Below, piece by piece: positions 46,331 to 55,939 of a DNA stretch of 64,000 nucleotides. Below the pieces are notes generated by a model, which saw only the letters and a list, made by a program, of their open reading frames with translations, had not been told where the DNA came from and did no database searches. Both the position numbers and the translations under genes were made by a program. Source of the stretch: Leptospiraceae bacterium (lineage in GTDB: Bacteria; Spirochaetota; Leptospiria; Leptospirales; Leptospiraceae); assembly GCA_015075105.1 (NCBI GenBank), contig JABTUZ010000001.1, forward strand, positions 1,809,001 to 1,873,000, given 5' to 3'. How positions within the stretch are numbered: position 1 is the stretch's first letter; every line of letters starts with the position of its first letter.

Positions 46331-46522
46331 ATTCTATAATTTTTTAAAAAAAATTGAAAGAGAATTTTTTTGTAATCCATGTTTTTACTGAATTGAACTC
46401 TAAATTGAACTAGAACCTATCCTCTCTTATCCTTTCCTATTGCTGAAATTTTCCTATTATTCTATTTGCCTTCCAGAATGCCTTTAAAAAAATTGAATAT
46501 AATAACCGTAAGGATAAGAATT

Positions 46523-47686
46523 ATGTATCAAGCCTTCACAGAAGAACAAATTCAGATGAGAGACCTTGTTCGAGATTTCGTCAAAAGGGAGATTACCCCT
46601 GCAGTTGCAATGGAATGGGACGAGAAAAATGAACACCCTAAAGAATTAATTACCAGAATGCGTAAAGAGCTGGGAATGAATGGAGTTACTATCCCTGTAG
46701 AATACGGTGGATTGGGACTTGGCTCCATGGAACAATGTATCATGATCGAAGAAATGACCAAAGGTTGTCTCGGAATCACTCTATGCTTTGGTTACACAGG
46801 GCTTGGGCAGCTACCGATTTTAAAAGGGGCATCTCCTGCTCAGGCAAAAAAATGGCTAGAGCCAGTGATTTCAGGGGATCACGGAATTTCCTTTTGTCTT
46901 TCAGAGCCTGGAGCCGGCTCCGACGTACCGGGAATGGTCACAAGAGCAGAGAAAAAAGGCGACAAATATATCATCAACGGAGTAAAGCAATGGATTACCG
47001 GTGGAGGAGATGCAAACGCCTACACAGTTTTTGCTTATACCGATAAAAACCGAGGCACAAGAGGAGTGAGCTGTTTTTATGTGCCAAGGGATACTCCGGG
47101 TTTATCCCTAGGAAAAAAAGAGAATAAACTGGGAATTCGTGCAAGTGACACTCGTCAGATTATTTTTGAAGACGTTGAAGTTCCTGCAGAAAACTTAATC
47201 GGAAAGGAAAACCTTGGCTTTATTTATGCTCTACAAACCCTAAATGCTTCAAGACCCTTTGTAGCTGCAATGGGCTTGGGTATATGCCAAGCTGCACTAG
47301 ACCATGCTTCAAAGTATGCAAGAGAAAGAGAGCAATTCGGTAAAAAGATTTCTACATTCCAAGCAATCCAACATATGTTAGCTGATATGTCAATAACTAC
47401 AGAGGCTGCTAGAGAATTGACTTATAAAGCGGCAAGAATGTCCGAAACAAATGATCCAAACCTACCAAAATTTGCGGCTATTGCAAAGGCTTTCACTTCT
47501 GAAAGTGCTGTAAAAGTAGCAACTGATGCAGTGCAGATATTCGGCGGTTACGGTTATACAAAAGAATACCCTGTAGAAAAATTAATGCGCGATGCAAAAA
47601 TTCTAACCATTTTCGAAGGAACTACTCAAATCCAAAAAAATGAGATCGCCGCTTACGTAATCAGAGATTCTGCAAGTAACAAATAG
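46523..47686 (+). CDS. Acyl-CoA dehydrogenase
   Basis: 387 residues from ATG 46523. A longer frame exists from 46466, but TAAGGA lies 7 bp before the chosen ATG and the family starts YQAFTEEQIQMRDLVRDFV. Marks: GVTIPVEYGGLGLGSMEQ, FCLSEPGAGSDVPGM, FVAAMGLGICQAALDHA, YAREREQFGKKI, and the catalytic Glu in TIFEGTTQIQKNEIA. It is the FAD enzyme for the first step of fatty-acid beta-oxidation, using an electron-transferring flavoprotein. The substrate chain length is not apparent. A bidirectional terminator follows. Confidence 0.94.
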   Translation: MYQAFTEEQIQMRDLVRDFVKREITPAVAMEWDEKNEHPKELITRMRKELGMNGVTIPVEYGGLGLGSMEQCIMIEEMTKGCLGITLCFGYTGLGQLPILKGASPAQAKKWLEPVISGDHGISFCLSEPGAGSDVPGMVTRAEKKGDKYIINGVKQWITGGGDANAYTVFAYTDKNRGTRGVSCFYVPRDTPGLSLGKKENKLGIRASDTRQIIFEDVEVPAENLIGKENLGFIYALQTLNASRPFVAAMGLGICQAALDHASKYAREREQFGKKISTFQAIQHMLADMSITTEAARELTYKAARMSETNDPNLPKFAAIAKAFTSESAVKVATDAVQIFGGYGYTKEYPVEKLMRDAKILTIFEGTTQIQKNEIAAYVIRDSASNK

Positions 47687-47709
47687 TCCAACCTCTGAAG
47701 AATGAATAG

Positions 47710-47742
47710 AAAAATACGTCGAGTTTTCGGCGTATTTTTTTT
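47710..47742. terminator. Bidirectional terminator between the acyl-CoA dehydrogenase and ABC ATPase genes
   Basis: AAAATACG (47711-47718) pairs with CGTATTTT (47731-47738), extended by an inner CG pair, with A-run before and T-run after. This is the form of a hairpin that stops both converging transcripts. The ABC gene's stop codon lies at its right edge. Confidence 0.8.
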
Positions 47743-48547
47743 ATTTAGGCACTACTGTAAAACGTCTATTTTTCTTTAATACTTTTAGTGAAAGCGAAAA
47801 TATCTCCGATAATTTTTTATCCGTAAATTGGCCTTCTATTTCTCCTGAAGAGATCAATCTCCCATCTTTGATTAGCGCAGCATGAGTGTAAAATTCAGGA
47901 ATTTCGTCTGGTCTGTGGGTGATTAATATTGAAGTAAAGTTTTTTCTTTTTCTTATCTGATTTAATATCTCAAAAAAATCTTCCCTTGCAGAAATATCGA
48001 GGGAAGAGCAAGGCTCGTCTAAGATCAAAATTTTTGGATTAGAAATAATTGCACGAAGAAGTAAGATTTTCTTTTTTTCTCCCGAAGATAGGTTAGAATA
48101 GTTTTCCTCTTTTCTTTTCAACCAGCCGAATTTTTTCAACACTTTTTGAACGACTTTTTTTTGAGTTTTTTCCATTTCAAAGTACACTCCGATTGTAGAA
48201 AAAATTCCTGTAGAAACGATATCTTCTATGGTCAAATTTCTTTGTAGCCTTTCTGATTGATGTTCGCTTTGAAGTATCCCGATTTTCTTTTGGATTTCAT
48301 TTAGAGGAATGTTGCCGTATTCTTTTCCAAAGACCTTGATAACTCCTGATGTAGGCCAAAGAGAACCATAGATTATATTTAGTAGAGTTGTTTTTCCGGA
48401 TCCATTTTTTCCAAGAAAGACCCAGTTTTCTCCCTGATGAATAGTAAGATTGATTTTGTTTAGAATAATTTTTTGGTTTCTTATAAAAATTATATCTTTG
48501 AGTTCAATAATTTTTTTAAGGGACTGTTTGCTACGCTTGACCGTCAT
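47741..48547 (-). CDS. ABC transporter ATP-binding protein
   Basis: 268 residues. Walker A FLGKNGSGKTTLLN, Q-loop KIGILQSEHQSE, signature LSSGEKKKILLLRAI, Walker B KILILDEPCSSLD, H-loop ILITHRPDEIPE. The style is that of cytoplasmic ModF/YlmA-like ATPases found without a permease, and no permease gene adjoins it. The transported substrate, if any, is unknown. It overlaps the HDOD-domain gene upstream by 17 bp, so the two are co-transcribed. Confidence 0.9.
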   Translation of the reverse strand: MTVKRSKQSLKKIIELKDIIFIRNQKIILNKINLTIHQGENWVFLGKNGSGKTTLLNIIYGSLWPTSGVIKVFGKEYGNIPLNEIQKKIGILQSEHQSERLQRNLTIEDIVSTGIFSTIGVYFEMEKTQKKVVQKVLKKFGWLKRKEENYSNLSSGEKKKILLLRAIISNPKILILDEPCSSLDISAREDFFEILNQIRKRKNFTSILITHRPDEIPEFYTHAALIKDGRLISSGEIEGQFTDKKLSEIFSLSLKVLKKNRRFTVVPK

Positions 48548-49997
48548 AAAGAGTAGTTATTTTTTTTAAATACTTATTTAGCTTTTCCTCTGAGTCAAGA
48601 GAAAATGTTTTTAAGATATTTCTATCCATAGAATAGAAATTCCCTTTGTTTTCAATGGCGTTGGAGAGCATATTGGCAAGGTAGATTATCTCTACAACAT
48701 CTTTGTACTGTGGTGGAGCTAAAAAAGGCCTATGGTGGAATTCAATGACTGCGACTAAGTCATCCGGGAATCCCCATTTTTTAGACAGCATTGCCCCAAT
48801 AGTAGAATGACTTATACCGATAGCGATTTCTTCGAGAACTGTAGAATTACTTCTTTCCTGATTGGCGTAGTTGCTCATTCGACTGAACAAAGATTTATCA
48901 ATTGTTAATAGAACGAGTTTTCCAATATCATGTAGCACTCCACCTACTGCAACAAGATCAGAGTATTTTCCTTTTCCGTGATCCATCGCAAGCAATCGAG
49001 CGATATAACTGCAAAGGTTGGAATGATCCCAAACCTTTTGCAATTTATCAAAACGCCCATCCATAATTTTCATTACACCGGAAACATAGAGCATATTGCG
49101 TACATTTTTTAATCCTACAACCTTGACGGCTGCGAGTATTGTGCTGACCTTATTTCGATTAGAAAAAAAGCTGGAGTTAGAAAGTTTTAAAAGCCCTGCA
49201 CTCAAAGATAAATTTTTCTCGATCTCGTTTGCAATTATATTAAGATTCGAGTCGGGGTTATTGCACATTCTTATTAGCCTGTTTAAACTCTCCGGCAATG
49301 GCGGAATCTCTTCGATCTCACTCATGATTTTTACTTTAAATCTATTTGTAACTTCCACAGGGACAATTTCTTTCGGAATTGATAAGGAAACTTTTGTAAC
49401 TCCGGATGAACTTGTGATACTAAATTTATCAGCCCCAATTCCAGTGTTCTTTAGCAAGAGATGAACCAAAATCAAACCAAGTCCTGCACTTTCTTGATTA
49501 TCGGACATTTCTAAAAAAGCCTCCGATAGGTCTTTAAATCTTTTAGAAGCCTCCATCCTTGCTTCAATTCTTCGCATCTCCTCCGGCAAGATAGTGGAAT
49601 TATTTTGAACAGTCAAAGTCAGTATTTGATTTTCCAACTTACCTTTAAAAATCACTCTATAGGAAGATTTTTTTAGGAAGTCTTCCTGTTCGCTCCATTT
49701 CTCTGTTACCTCCTGAAAAAAACTATGCATCCCATTTCGATATTGAACAGGGTCTTCTATGTTTAAATTATTTCTGGAAAAATAATCTCTTTTTACGATG
49801 GCCTTCCCTGCATTTGTCAGGACTTCTTTTATTATAGAATATACGACTTCCAATAAATACAGGTTGTCTAAATGGCTCATTACTTTTTGAAGAAGTGAGT
49901 AAATATCTTGATTGATTTCATCGCTTACAAAAGAAAACTCCAAAGAGAATTCTTCTCCGTTTATCAGTTTGTAATGAATCTCATCTATATCAAACAT
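48531..49997 (-). CDS. HATPase-like/HDOD fusion signalling protein
   Basis: 488 residues in two parts. Residues about 1-215 resemble a GHKL ATPase: LLEVVYSIIKEVLTNAGKAIVKR (N-box-like), LTLTVQNNSTILP and NQESAGLGLILVHLLLKNTG (G-box-like). From about 233 there is an HDOD domain: IPPLPESLNRLIRM, NLSLSAGLLKLSNSSFFS, AAVKVVGLKNVRNML, VGGVLHDIGKLVLL, HSTIGAMLSKKWGFPDDLVAVIEFHH. HDOD proteins are non-enzymatic relatives of HD-GYP domains that control motility and stress. The combination suggests a cytoplasmic regulator that senses ATP or a partner kinase, which is inference. Confidence 0.82.
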   Translation of the reverse strand: MFDIDEIHYKLINGEEFSLEFSFVSDEINQDIYSLLQKVMSHLDNLYLLEVVYSIIKEVLTNAGKAIVKRDYFSRNNLNIEDPVQYRNGMHSFFQEVTEKWSEQEDFLKKSSYRVIFKGKLENQILTLTVQNNSTILPEEMRRIEARMEASKRFKDLSEAFLEMSDNQESAGLGLILVHLLLKNTGIGADKFSITSSSGVTKVSLSIPKEIVPVEVTNRFKVKIMSEIEEIPPLPESLNRLIRMCNNPDSNLNIIANEIEKNLSLSAGLLKLSNSSFFSNRNKVSTILAAVKVVGLKNVRNMLYVSGVMKIMDGRFDKLQKVWDHSNLCSYIARLLAMDHGKGKYSDLVAVGGVLHDIGKLVLLTIDKSLFSRMSNYANQERSNSTVLEEIAIGISHSTIGAMLSKKWGFPDDLVAVIEFHHRPFLAPPQYKDVVEIIYLANMLSNAIENKGNFYSMDRNILKTFSLDSEEKLNKYLKKITTLYDGQA

Positions 49998-50122
49998 TGG
50001 TTTATTGAAGACATAAAATAATTTCCTTTAGAGTAAAGATAGTAGATTTTTCAAAAAATTTTTGATTTCTGTGCTACTTTTGTCTGAGTCAGGGTGTAAT
50101 ATAATCATAAGGAGAAAATTCT

Positions 50123-50332
50123 ATGAAACAAATTAACCATGACCGATTCCAAGAAGAGGCATTTTTCATTGAAAATGATTGCTTAGGGCTAAAAAAACAC
50201 GTAAATTCCATATTGGTAGAATTAAACGAACAAAACAAGAACTCACCAATTTTTAAAAGAAAATTTTCTAAAAAAATCTCTTCTAAAAAATCTCAAGAAA
50301 TTGTATTAAAGGAGATTCCATTTATTTTTTAG
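50123..50332 (+). CDS. Small hypothetical protein, 69 aa
   Basis: Strong Shine-Dalgarno (AAGGAG, 8 bp before the ATG). The protein is polar and basic: MKQINHDRFQEEAFFIENDCLG, followed by FKRKFSKKISSKKSQEIV. No family is recognised. The length, start signals and a 125-bp gap to the divergent HDOD gene support a real gene. Confidence 0.6.
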   Translation: MKQINHDRFQEEAFFIENDCLGLKKHVNSILVELNEQNKNSPIFKRKFSKKISSKKSQEIVLKEIPFIF

Positions 50333-50389
50333 AAAGATTTCAAACTATTTCTTATAGACAGATTTGGGAATTAATGTTTTTCTGTAAGA

Positions 50390-50644
50390 ATGGCAGTGAG
50401 AAAAGGTTTATTAGCTCCAAAATCGAAAAAGTTGAAAAATAAAAGAGATTTTTTGGACTCTTATGAATCTTATAGATATATGGACACGGCGACTTTTTTT
50501 GCTCCGGACCTATTCAATTACAGTGATGGTCGATGGGAATACTCAAAAGGTTGGTTAGAAAAAAATATTTACCTCCAAGAGTGGGATTTTCTTGAAGACT
50601 TCAGAAATAGGGTTTATTCTCACAACCCTATTTCTTCGATTTAG
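50390..50644 (+). CDS. Small hypothetical protein, 84 aa
   Basis: Starts MAVRKGLLAPKSKKLKNK, with a basic N terminus and an aromatic C-terminal half (SYRYMDTATFFAPDLFNYSDGRWEYSKGWLEKNIYL). No motif, signal peptide or membrane helix. The Shine-Dalgarno is weak. It follows the previous small gene by 57 bp and may share its transcript. It converges on the 50669-51541 gene. Confidence 0.55.
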   Translation: MAVRKGLLAPKSKKLKNKRDFLDSYESYRYMDTATFFAPDLFNYSDGRWEYSKGWLEKNIYLQEWDFLEDFRNRVYSHNPISSI

Positions 50645-50668
50645 GTCATAAATTCTTTAATTCAAGAA

Positions 50669-51541
50669 TCAATTCGTTAATTTTAGATTTCCAATATCTA
50701 AAAAGTTTCTATACACTAATTTATTAGTTTGTTTTGCCTGATCAAAAATCAAAATTACGACCTTGTTGAATGTAAAATAGTTGGGTCTGTATTGTGTGTA
50801 GTGGTGACTAAATATTGTAGTCTGGTACCTTGCGTTGTAAATTGTATAATTGTGTTTATCTGCCTGCGTATTGATCTGCCTTCTTTCTTCGTCTTCTCCG
50901 GGAGATTTTAAATTGTGAAGAATTATCTTATCGCTTGGAGGACCCATTTCTCCGTAAAGAGTAAATGCCATTGATTTCTGAGGATTTCTGGAAAGATACA
51001 ATACATACTCCGATAAACTCGGCTCTCCGATTTTTACCTTTTCTCCTCGGAGTTGCCTTGCTTCAATCTCTGCTTTTCTTTCATTATAGCGTTTCTCTCC
51101 CCAGATTTCCTTTACATCAATATTCTCAGGAACTAAATTGGAAAAATTCACGATATGATTCACTTTCTTTGGATCAAAATTTCTCCACGCCGGATAAGGA
51201 ACAAGATTTCTAGCATCTTTATCAATAGAGTCAGATTCGTTTACCGCTAAAACATAAATAGAAAGGTTTAATGGCTCATAGACATGATTTTCAATTTCAA
51301 TTTGAGCATCCATAAATTCTCCCTTCCCATTTCCTGCGTGTCTGCGAACGAAAGAAATTTTACCCACCTTAAACCGAGAATCATATATCGCTAAAGGATA
51401 ATAATCCTTCAAGTCCCCGTACTTGTCTGACGTAACTTCATCTTTCTTTTCAGCTGTGGCAGGTTGATTGGTCTGACCCATCACCTGGATTGCCACAAAA
51501 GATAAAATTAATAATATGGAAATTTGTAAGACTTTTCTCAT
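50669..51541 (-). CDS. Exported hypothetical protein, beta-rich
   Basis: About 290 residues. The frame begins at GTG 51550, but ATG 51541 (MRKVLQISILLILSFVAIQVMG) gives a typical signal peptide, with cleavage expected near VMGQT. The mature protein has KVGKISFVRRHAGNG, FMDAQIEIENHVYEPLNLSIYVLAVNE, HIVNFSNLVPENIDVKE, SEYVLYLSRNPQKSMAFTLYGE and a long final region rich in Tyr, Asn and Thr. I do not recognise the family. A periplasmic or surface location is inferred only from the signal peptide. Confidence 0.75.
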   Translation of the reverse strand: MRKVLQISILLILSFVAIQVMGQTNQPATAEKKDEVTSDKYGDLKDYYPLAIYDSRFKVGKISFVRRHAGNGKGEFMDAQIEIENHVYEPLNLSIYVLAVNESDSIDKDARNLVPYPAWRNFDPKKVNHIVNFSNLVPENIDVKEIWGEKRYNERKAEIEARQLRGEKVKIGEPSLSEYVLYLSRNPQKSMAFTLYGEMGPPSDKIILHNLKSPGEDEERRQINTQADKHNYTIYNARYQTTIFSHHYTQYRPNYFTFNKVVILIFDQAKQTNKLVYRNFLDIGNLKLTN

Positions 51542-51631
51542 GCCTACCACCGATTCTGGATTCTTATTATAAATATCGTATTTTTTACCTATTAAGATTA
51601 GAGAAGATTTATATTTCTTTATAAGTTTCTG

Positions 51632-52153
51632 TTAAAAACCTTCAAGAGTATAATCCCCGCTTCCGCTCCCATCCCCACTTCTAATCCGTACAGTGTTTCT
51701 GATTCCGGAAATTTCTACAATTTTCAACTCTTCATTGCCAGAGTTTCCGAATGAATTCACAGTATCAAGGACTTCACAGTTTGCAGGATTGATTCTTTCT
51801 AAACTTATGTCCCAACTTCGGGGGATTGCACGAATCGTAACCTCGGTCTCTTCGCCTAAATTTACCTGAATTATGTCGGATGCAGTATTTGCGAGTAGAG
51901 TTCCACTGAATTTAGAATTTTTCCCGACTGCCCCCTTGACAGTTCCACAATTCGGATTTGTATTCAGTGAATTCAGAGCTGTAGTTTGAGCTAATGCAGC
52001 CACTTCTTCGCTATTTGAGGCAGAATTCCCCTGAACTACCCCACATTGAATGGAAAAAAAGAAAGCTGTAGATAAAAATACAAGCTTGGAAATCAAAAAA
52101 AATTTACTATTTCGATTGGCTTTCCTGACTTTAAAAAAAATATTTCGTTGCAT
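51632..52153 (-). CDS. Lipoprotein with PPC-like beta domain
   Basis: 173 residues. After a basic start and hydrophobic core, the lipobox-like FFFSIQC predicts a lipidated Cys. The mature part contains SGTLLANTASDIIQVNLGE, EVTIRAIPRSWDISLERINP and VRIRSGDGSGSGDYTLEGF, a beta-sandwich pattern like pre-peptidase C-terminal (PPC) domains that end in GDYTL. PPC domains assist secreted proteins but also occur alone in Leptospira surface lipoproteins. The function is unknown. Confidence 0.75.
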   Translation of the reverse strand: MQRNIFFKVRKANRNSKFFLISKLVFLSTAFFFSIQCGVVQGNSASNSEEVAALAQTTALNSLNTNPNCGTVKGAVGKNSKFSGTLLANTASDIIQVNLGEETEVTIRAIPRSWDISLERINPANCEVLDTVNSFGNSGNEELKIVEISGIRNTVRIRSGDGSGSGDYTLEGF

Positions 52154-52353
52154 TTCTTTACTTATATTTATATTTAATGTATATTTTATTAGACCAGAAA
52201 ATGAAACAAGTAAATTTCATTTTATTCAATAGTCTCAAAACTTAGAAGTAGGGAGCTAATAGGAACTAAAATAGATTTTTCGTCGATATTGAATGGTGAT
52301 TTCTTATGATTTGAAAGAAATCTATTTTAAAGAAAACTTTATGCACACTCGCT

Positions 52354-54264
52354 ATGTTTAAGATACATTATAACATTTTTTATTTAGTCATGCTGTTTCT
52401 TTCTTTAAAAAGTATTGAGTCTATAGAGCCACTTGTTTTGCAACCCGACTTTACAGGCAAATCCCTTGGTTATAGTTTAGAGTATTTTGAAGACAAAGAA
52501 AAAATATTCGATATTGAGCAGATTATCGAAGTAGATTCTATTTCTTCAAGAAAAATCAACTGGAAAAAATCTTCCCAAGAATCCCCCGGGTTCGGATATA
52601 CTAATTCTGCTTATTGGATGAAATTCTCCATAGAAAATCAAACTCAAACAGAAAAAGAAATGTTTCTAGAAATTGCTTACCCTCTATTGGATAAAATTTA
52701 TTTTTTTGAAATTAGAAAAAATAAAAAAATTACAAAAAAGTTTGTAGGAGATTCAATTCCATTTCATAAGAGAGAAGTCGCCTTCAGAAATTTTTTATTT
52801 TCTCTCAAAGCTCCAACAGGTATTTCAACCTATTATCTGAAAATCGAAACTGAAAGCTCTATGGTGATTCCTATATGGCTCTGGTCACCGAAGAGTCTTC
52901 AAGGAAAATTATCCGATGAAAGCCTTATTCTGGGGAGCTATTATGGAATTTTATTTGTAATGGCTCTATTCAATCTATTTTTATTTTTATCTATTAGAGA
53001 CAAAGTATATTTCGTTTACGTTATGTTAATTGTTACTTTCGGGATTTTTCAATCTACACTATCGGGTCACAGCTTTCAATATATATATCCAAACAATACC
53101 TATCTCGCCAAAATATGCATCCCGATATTTATGATGGCTTCTATTTTTTGGATCATTCAATTTACAAGATACTATCTGAACACTCCTCAATTTCTTCCAA
53201 AAACTGACCTCGCAATGAAAATATTTTCAGGAATCATTTTCATCTTAGGAGTAGCTTCCTTTATCGAAAAATACTATATTATCGTTCCTATCCAAGTCGG
53301 GTTTTCCATAATTTGTGTAATCGGAATGAATATAGTTGCAATACAATGCCTGATTCAAAAAAATAGATCTGCAAAATTTTATATCCTCGCATGGGGTTTT
53401 ATGTTGAGCGCTATCTTAGTTTATAGTTTAAAAACACTTACAGTTCTGCCCAATAATTTTTTTACAAGTTGGTCCCTTCTCATCGGCTCTACCGCAGAAA
53501 TTACTCTTTTATCTTTTGGATTAGCGGACAGAATCAATCGAATGAATAAGGAGCTTCATAAAGTGAAAAACGATCTTGAAAAAATGTCTCAAGTCAAAGA
53601 TGCGTTTTTATCAAATATTTCTCACGAGATACGCACCCCATTGACTACTATCTATGGATTTTCAGAACTGATAGATCTATTAAAACCAAAAAATCTTCAG
53701 TCTGTGAAAAACTACAACAAAGAAATATTGTATAGCACAGAAGAGCTGATTGACTATATAAACAATATCATGCTTATCACAAATATCGAAAGCATCCCGA
53801 ATATTAAAAAAGAAAAAATTCAAGTTTCAAGTTTAATCAAAGATATACTAAGAGGACTAAAAAAAATATCCGAAAAAAATCAATTTGATATGAAATTAAA
53901 TGTCCCGGTAAATATATCAATAAATTCAGACTCCGAATTATTAAAAAAGTCGTTAGAAGTTTTTATTAAAAATGCAATCATGTATAGCCCTACAAATAGA
54001 AATGGAATGGTCTCTGCTTCTAAAAACGGGGATATTCTAAAAATAGAAATACAAGATAACGGGATAGGAATTGAAAAAGAAGAAATTACCAAAATATTTG
54101 AAAAATTTTATCGAATAGACTCTTCCTTGCACTACGATGTCAGTGGAATGGGAATCGGGTTATTTTTAGCAAAAAGAATTATTCTACAATTAGGGGGTAG
54201 AATTGAAGTAGAAAGTGAAATTCTGAAAGGAAGTAAATTTAAAATTTTTATACCGACCCGCTAA
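52354..54264 (+). CDS. 7TMR-DISM sensor histidine kinase
   Basis: 636 residues. A signal peptide is followed by an extracellular beta domain (GFGYTNSAYWMKFSIENQT, FLEIAYPLLDKIYFFEI), seven hydrophobic helices (about residues 195-390), a coiled coil, the HisKA site LSNISHEIRTPLTTIYGF with the phosphorylated His, and a HATPase domain (FIKNAIMYSPTNRNG, QDNGIGIEKEEI, MGIGLFLAKRI). This is the 7TMR-DISM receptor type, which probably binds a small carbohydrate-like ligand outside and signals to an unknown response regulator, as none is adjacent. Confidence 0.92.
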   Translation: MFKIHYNIFYLVMLFLSLKSIESIEPLVLQPDFTGKSLGYSLEYFEDKEKIFDIEQIIEVDSISSRKINWKKSSQESPGFGYTNSAYWMKFSIENQTQTEKEMFLEIAYPLLDKIYFFEIRKNKKITKKFVGDSIPFHKREVAFRNFLFSLKAPTGISTYYLKIETESSMVIPIWLWSPKSLQGKLSDESLILGSYYGILFVMALFNLFLFLSIRDKVYFVYVMLIVTFGIFQSTLSGHSFQYIYPNNTYLAKICIPIFMMASIFWIIQFTRYYLNTPQFLPKTDLAMKIFSGIIFILGVASFIEKYYIIVPIQVGFSIICVIGMNIVAIQCLIQKNRSAKFYILAWGFMLSAILVYSLKTLTVLPNNFFTSWSLLIGSTAEITLLSFGLADRINRMNKELHKVKNDLEKMSQVKDAFLSNISHEIRTPLTTIYGFSELIDLLKPKNLQSVKNYNKEILYSTEELIDYINNIMLITNIESIPNIKKEKIQVSSLIKDILRGLKKISEKNQFDMKLNVPVNISINSDSELLKKSLEVFIKNAIMYSPTNRNGMVSASKNGDILKIEIQDNGIGIEKEEITKIFEKFYRIDSSLHYDVSGMGIGLFLAKRIILQLGGRIEVESEILKGSKFKIFIPTR

Positions 54265-54311
54265 CTTATTTTGAAATTTGGCTTGCCTTCTTTTATAAGG
54301 GGTATAAAATC

Positions 54312-55469
54312 TTGTCCATGAAATTTAATTTTTTATCTAAAATTCTTATATTACAATGTATAGTTTCCATTGGAATTGTTGCAAAAGAGCCCGGAAATTC
54401 CCAAAAAATCCCCAAAAGAGACTATTGGCCAACTACAGATTGGCAGACTATTAGCCCTTCTAAGGTAGGTTTAGTCGAAAATTCCTTAAAAAAATTGGAC
54501 GAATACGCTTTTACTATTACCGGAGACGATAAAAACAGAAAAGGAATTAGAACAGACGGTATAGTAATCATTAAAAATGGTAGATTAGCCTATGAAAAAT
54601 ACGCAAGAGGCTACACTAAAGACAAGCTACATTTAGCATGGTCTGTGACTAAAAGTTTTGTAAATGCTTTGTATGGTTTTGCTCGTAAAGACGGCCTTAT
54701 AAAAATAGAAGACTATGCTTATAAATACTACCCAAGTTTAGACAAAGACAAGTACAAGGAAATTAAAATCGATGATATTTTAAGAATGAGCTCAGGCTTA
54801 GACTGGAGTGAAGGCTACGAAGCCTCTCCACTCAAATCAAGCGTAATTGCTATGCTTTACACTTCTGGACACGAAGACATGGCGGCATTTACTGCATCTA
54901 GAGAAATGGTACATAAACCAGGCACCCATCTCTACTACTCCAGTGGAGATTCAAATTTATTAATGGGCATCTTGAAAAATATTTTAAAAAATGAATACTC
55001 TAACTATCCTTGGAAAAGATTATTCGATAAGATTGGAATGAAAAATGTAGTTTGGGAAAAAGATAAGTCCGGCACTTTTGTTGGCTCTTCTTATATCTAT
55101 GCTACTCCAAGAGATCTGGCTAAATTTGGGTATTTGTATTTGAATAATGGTGTATGGGGGAAAGAAAAATTATTCGATGATGACTGGGTAAAATATACTT
55201 CTACAGTTGCACCTGCCTATTACACTACGCCTAACTATAAAGATCAACTTACAGCCCAGTGGTATGCAAATATTTCTGATACCAAAAATAAAATCCAAAA
55301 AGTATTACCCGACGCGCCAGAAGACACAATCATGGCATCGGGGCACTGGGGACAAAAAATATTTGTAATTCCTTCTTGGGACATGGTAGTAGTGAGGGTT
55401 GCAGACGACAGAGACGGTAGTTTTGATGAAAACCATTTTATGAAATTAATTAAAGAAAGCATACGTTAG
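54312..55469 (+). CDS. Serine hydrolase, class C beta-lactamase/penicillin-binding-like
   Basis: 385 residues. TTG 54312 is favoured over ATG 54318 because an AAGGGG sits 9 bp upstream of the TTG. A signal peptide precedes the domain, which has the SxxK motif in AWSVTKSFVNALYG, the YxS/N motif in TGTHLYYSSGDSN-like LYYSSGDSNLLMGIL, and a late HWGQKIFV in place of KTG. The family includes esterases, D-aminopeptidases and penicillin-binding proteins acting in the periplasm. The exact substrate is unknown. The next gene starts 12 bp later and is probably co-transcribed. Confidence 0.88.
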   Translation: MSMKFNFLSKILILQCIVSIGIVAKEPGNSQKIPKRDYWPTTDWQTISPSKVGLVENSLKKLDEYAFTITGDDKNRKGIRTDGIVIIKNGRLAYEKYARGYTKDKLHLAWSVTKSFVNALYGFARKDGLIKIEDYAYKYYPSLDKDKYKEIKIDDILRMSSGLDWSEGYEASPLKSSVIAMLYTSGHEDMAAFTASREMVHKPGTHLYYSSGDSNLLMGILKNILKNEYSNYPWKRLFDKIGMKNVVWEKDKSGTFVGSSYIYATPRDLAKFGYLYLNNGVWGKEKLFDDDWVKYTSTVAPAYYTTPNYKDQLTAQWYANISDTKNKIQKVLPDAPEDTIMASGHWGQKIFVIPSWDMVVVRVADDRDGSFDENHFMKLIKESIR

Positions 55470-55481
55470 GCGGAAATATCT

Positions 55482-55796
55482 ATGAGCAAAAGACTTAAAA
55501 TCACTCTTATTACTGTTGATATTTTTATTACAATCGGTGTTGTTTGGGGAATATTCAATTGGACTCATATCAAAAACTTTCCAAAAATTTTGCCTTCTTT
55601 CCATTCCAAAGAATATTGCTCTTGCTATTTTGTAGTCAAACAATCAAAAGAATATTGCGAAAATTATGCAAGACAGTGGATCCCGATAAGTAGCTATTCG
55701 ATAGACGAAAATACAAAAACTATCACTACGAAAGGGATGGGACAAGAAATATCCTCAAGATACATTAGCGAAAGAACCGGGTGTGGAATTCTATAG
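55482..55796 (+). CDS. Small membrane-anchored cysteine-containing protein
   Basis: 104 residues. One N-terminal transmembrane helix (KITLITVDIFITIGVVWGIF) is followed by a short exported domain with four cysteines, CSCYFVVKQSKEYCENYARQ and TGCGIL, that could make two disulfides. A GGCGGA Shine-Dalgarno lies 8 bp before the ATG. No family is recognised. It is probably translated with the serine hydrolase immediately upstream. Confidence 0.75.
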   Translation: MSKRLKITLITVDIFITIGVVWGIFNWTHIKNFPKILPSFHSKEYCSCYFVVKQSKEYCENYARQWIPISSYSIDENTKTITTKGMGQEISSRYISERTGCGIL

Positions 55797-55939
55797 ATTT
55801 CCAACTCAATATTTCTATGAGGATAGTTTTTTGTTGAACTGCAAAAATCTCAAATGAGATTTTAGCCTTTGATCAGTGGGTATGCTTTATAATTTGTGTC
55901 TATTAATTTGAAGATAGACTTTGGGTAGGTGTGCTATTT

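Noticed and set aside
46466-46522. Longer N terminus for the acyl-CoA dehydrogenase
   Set aside because: The extra 19 residues are not family-like, and the ATG at 46523 has a Shine-Dalgarno at proper distance.
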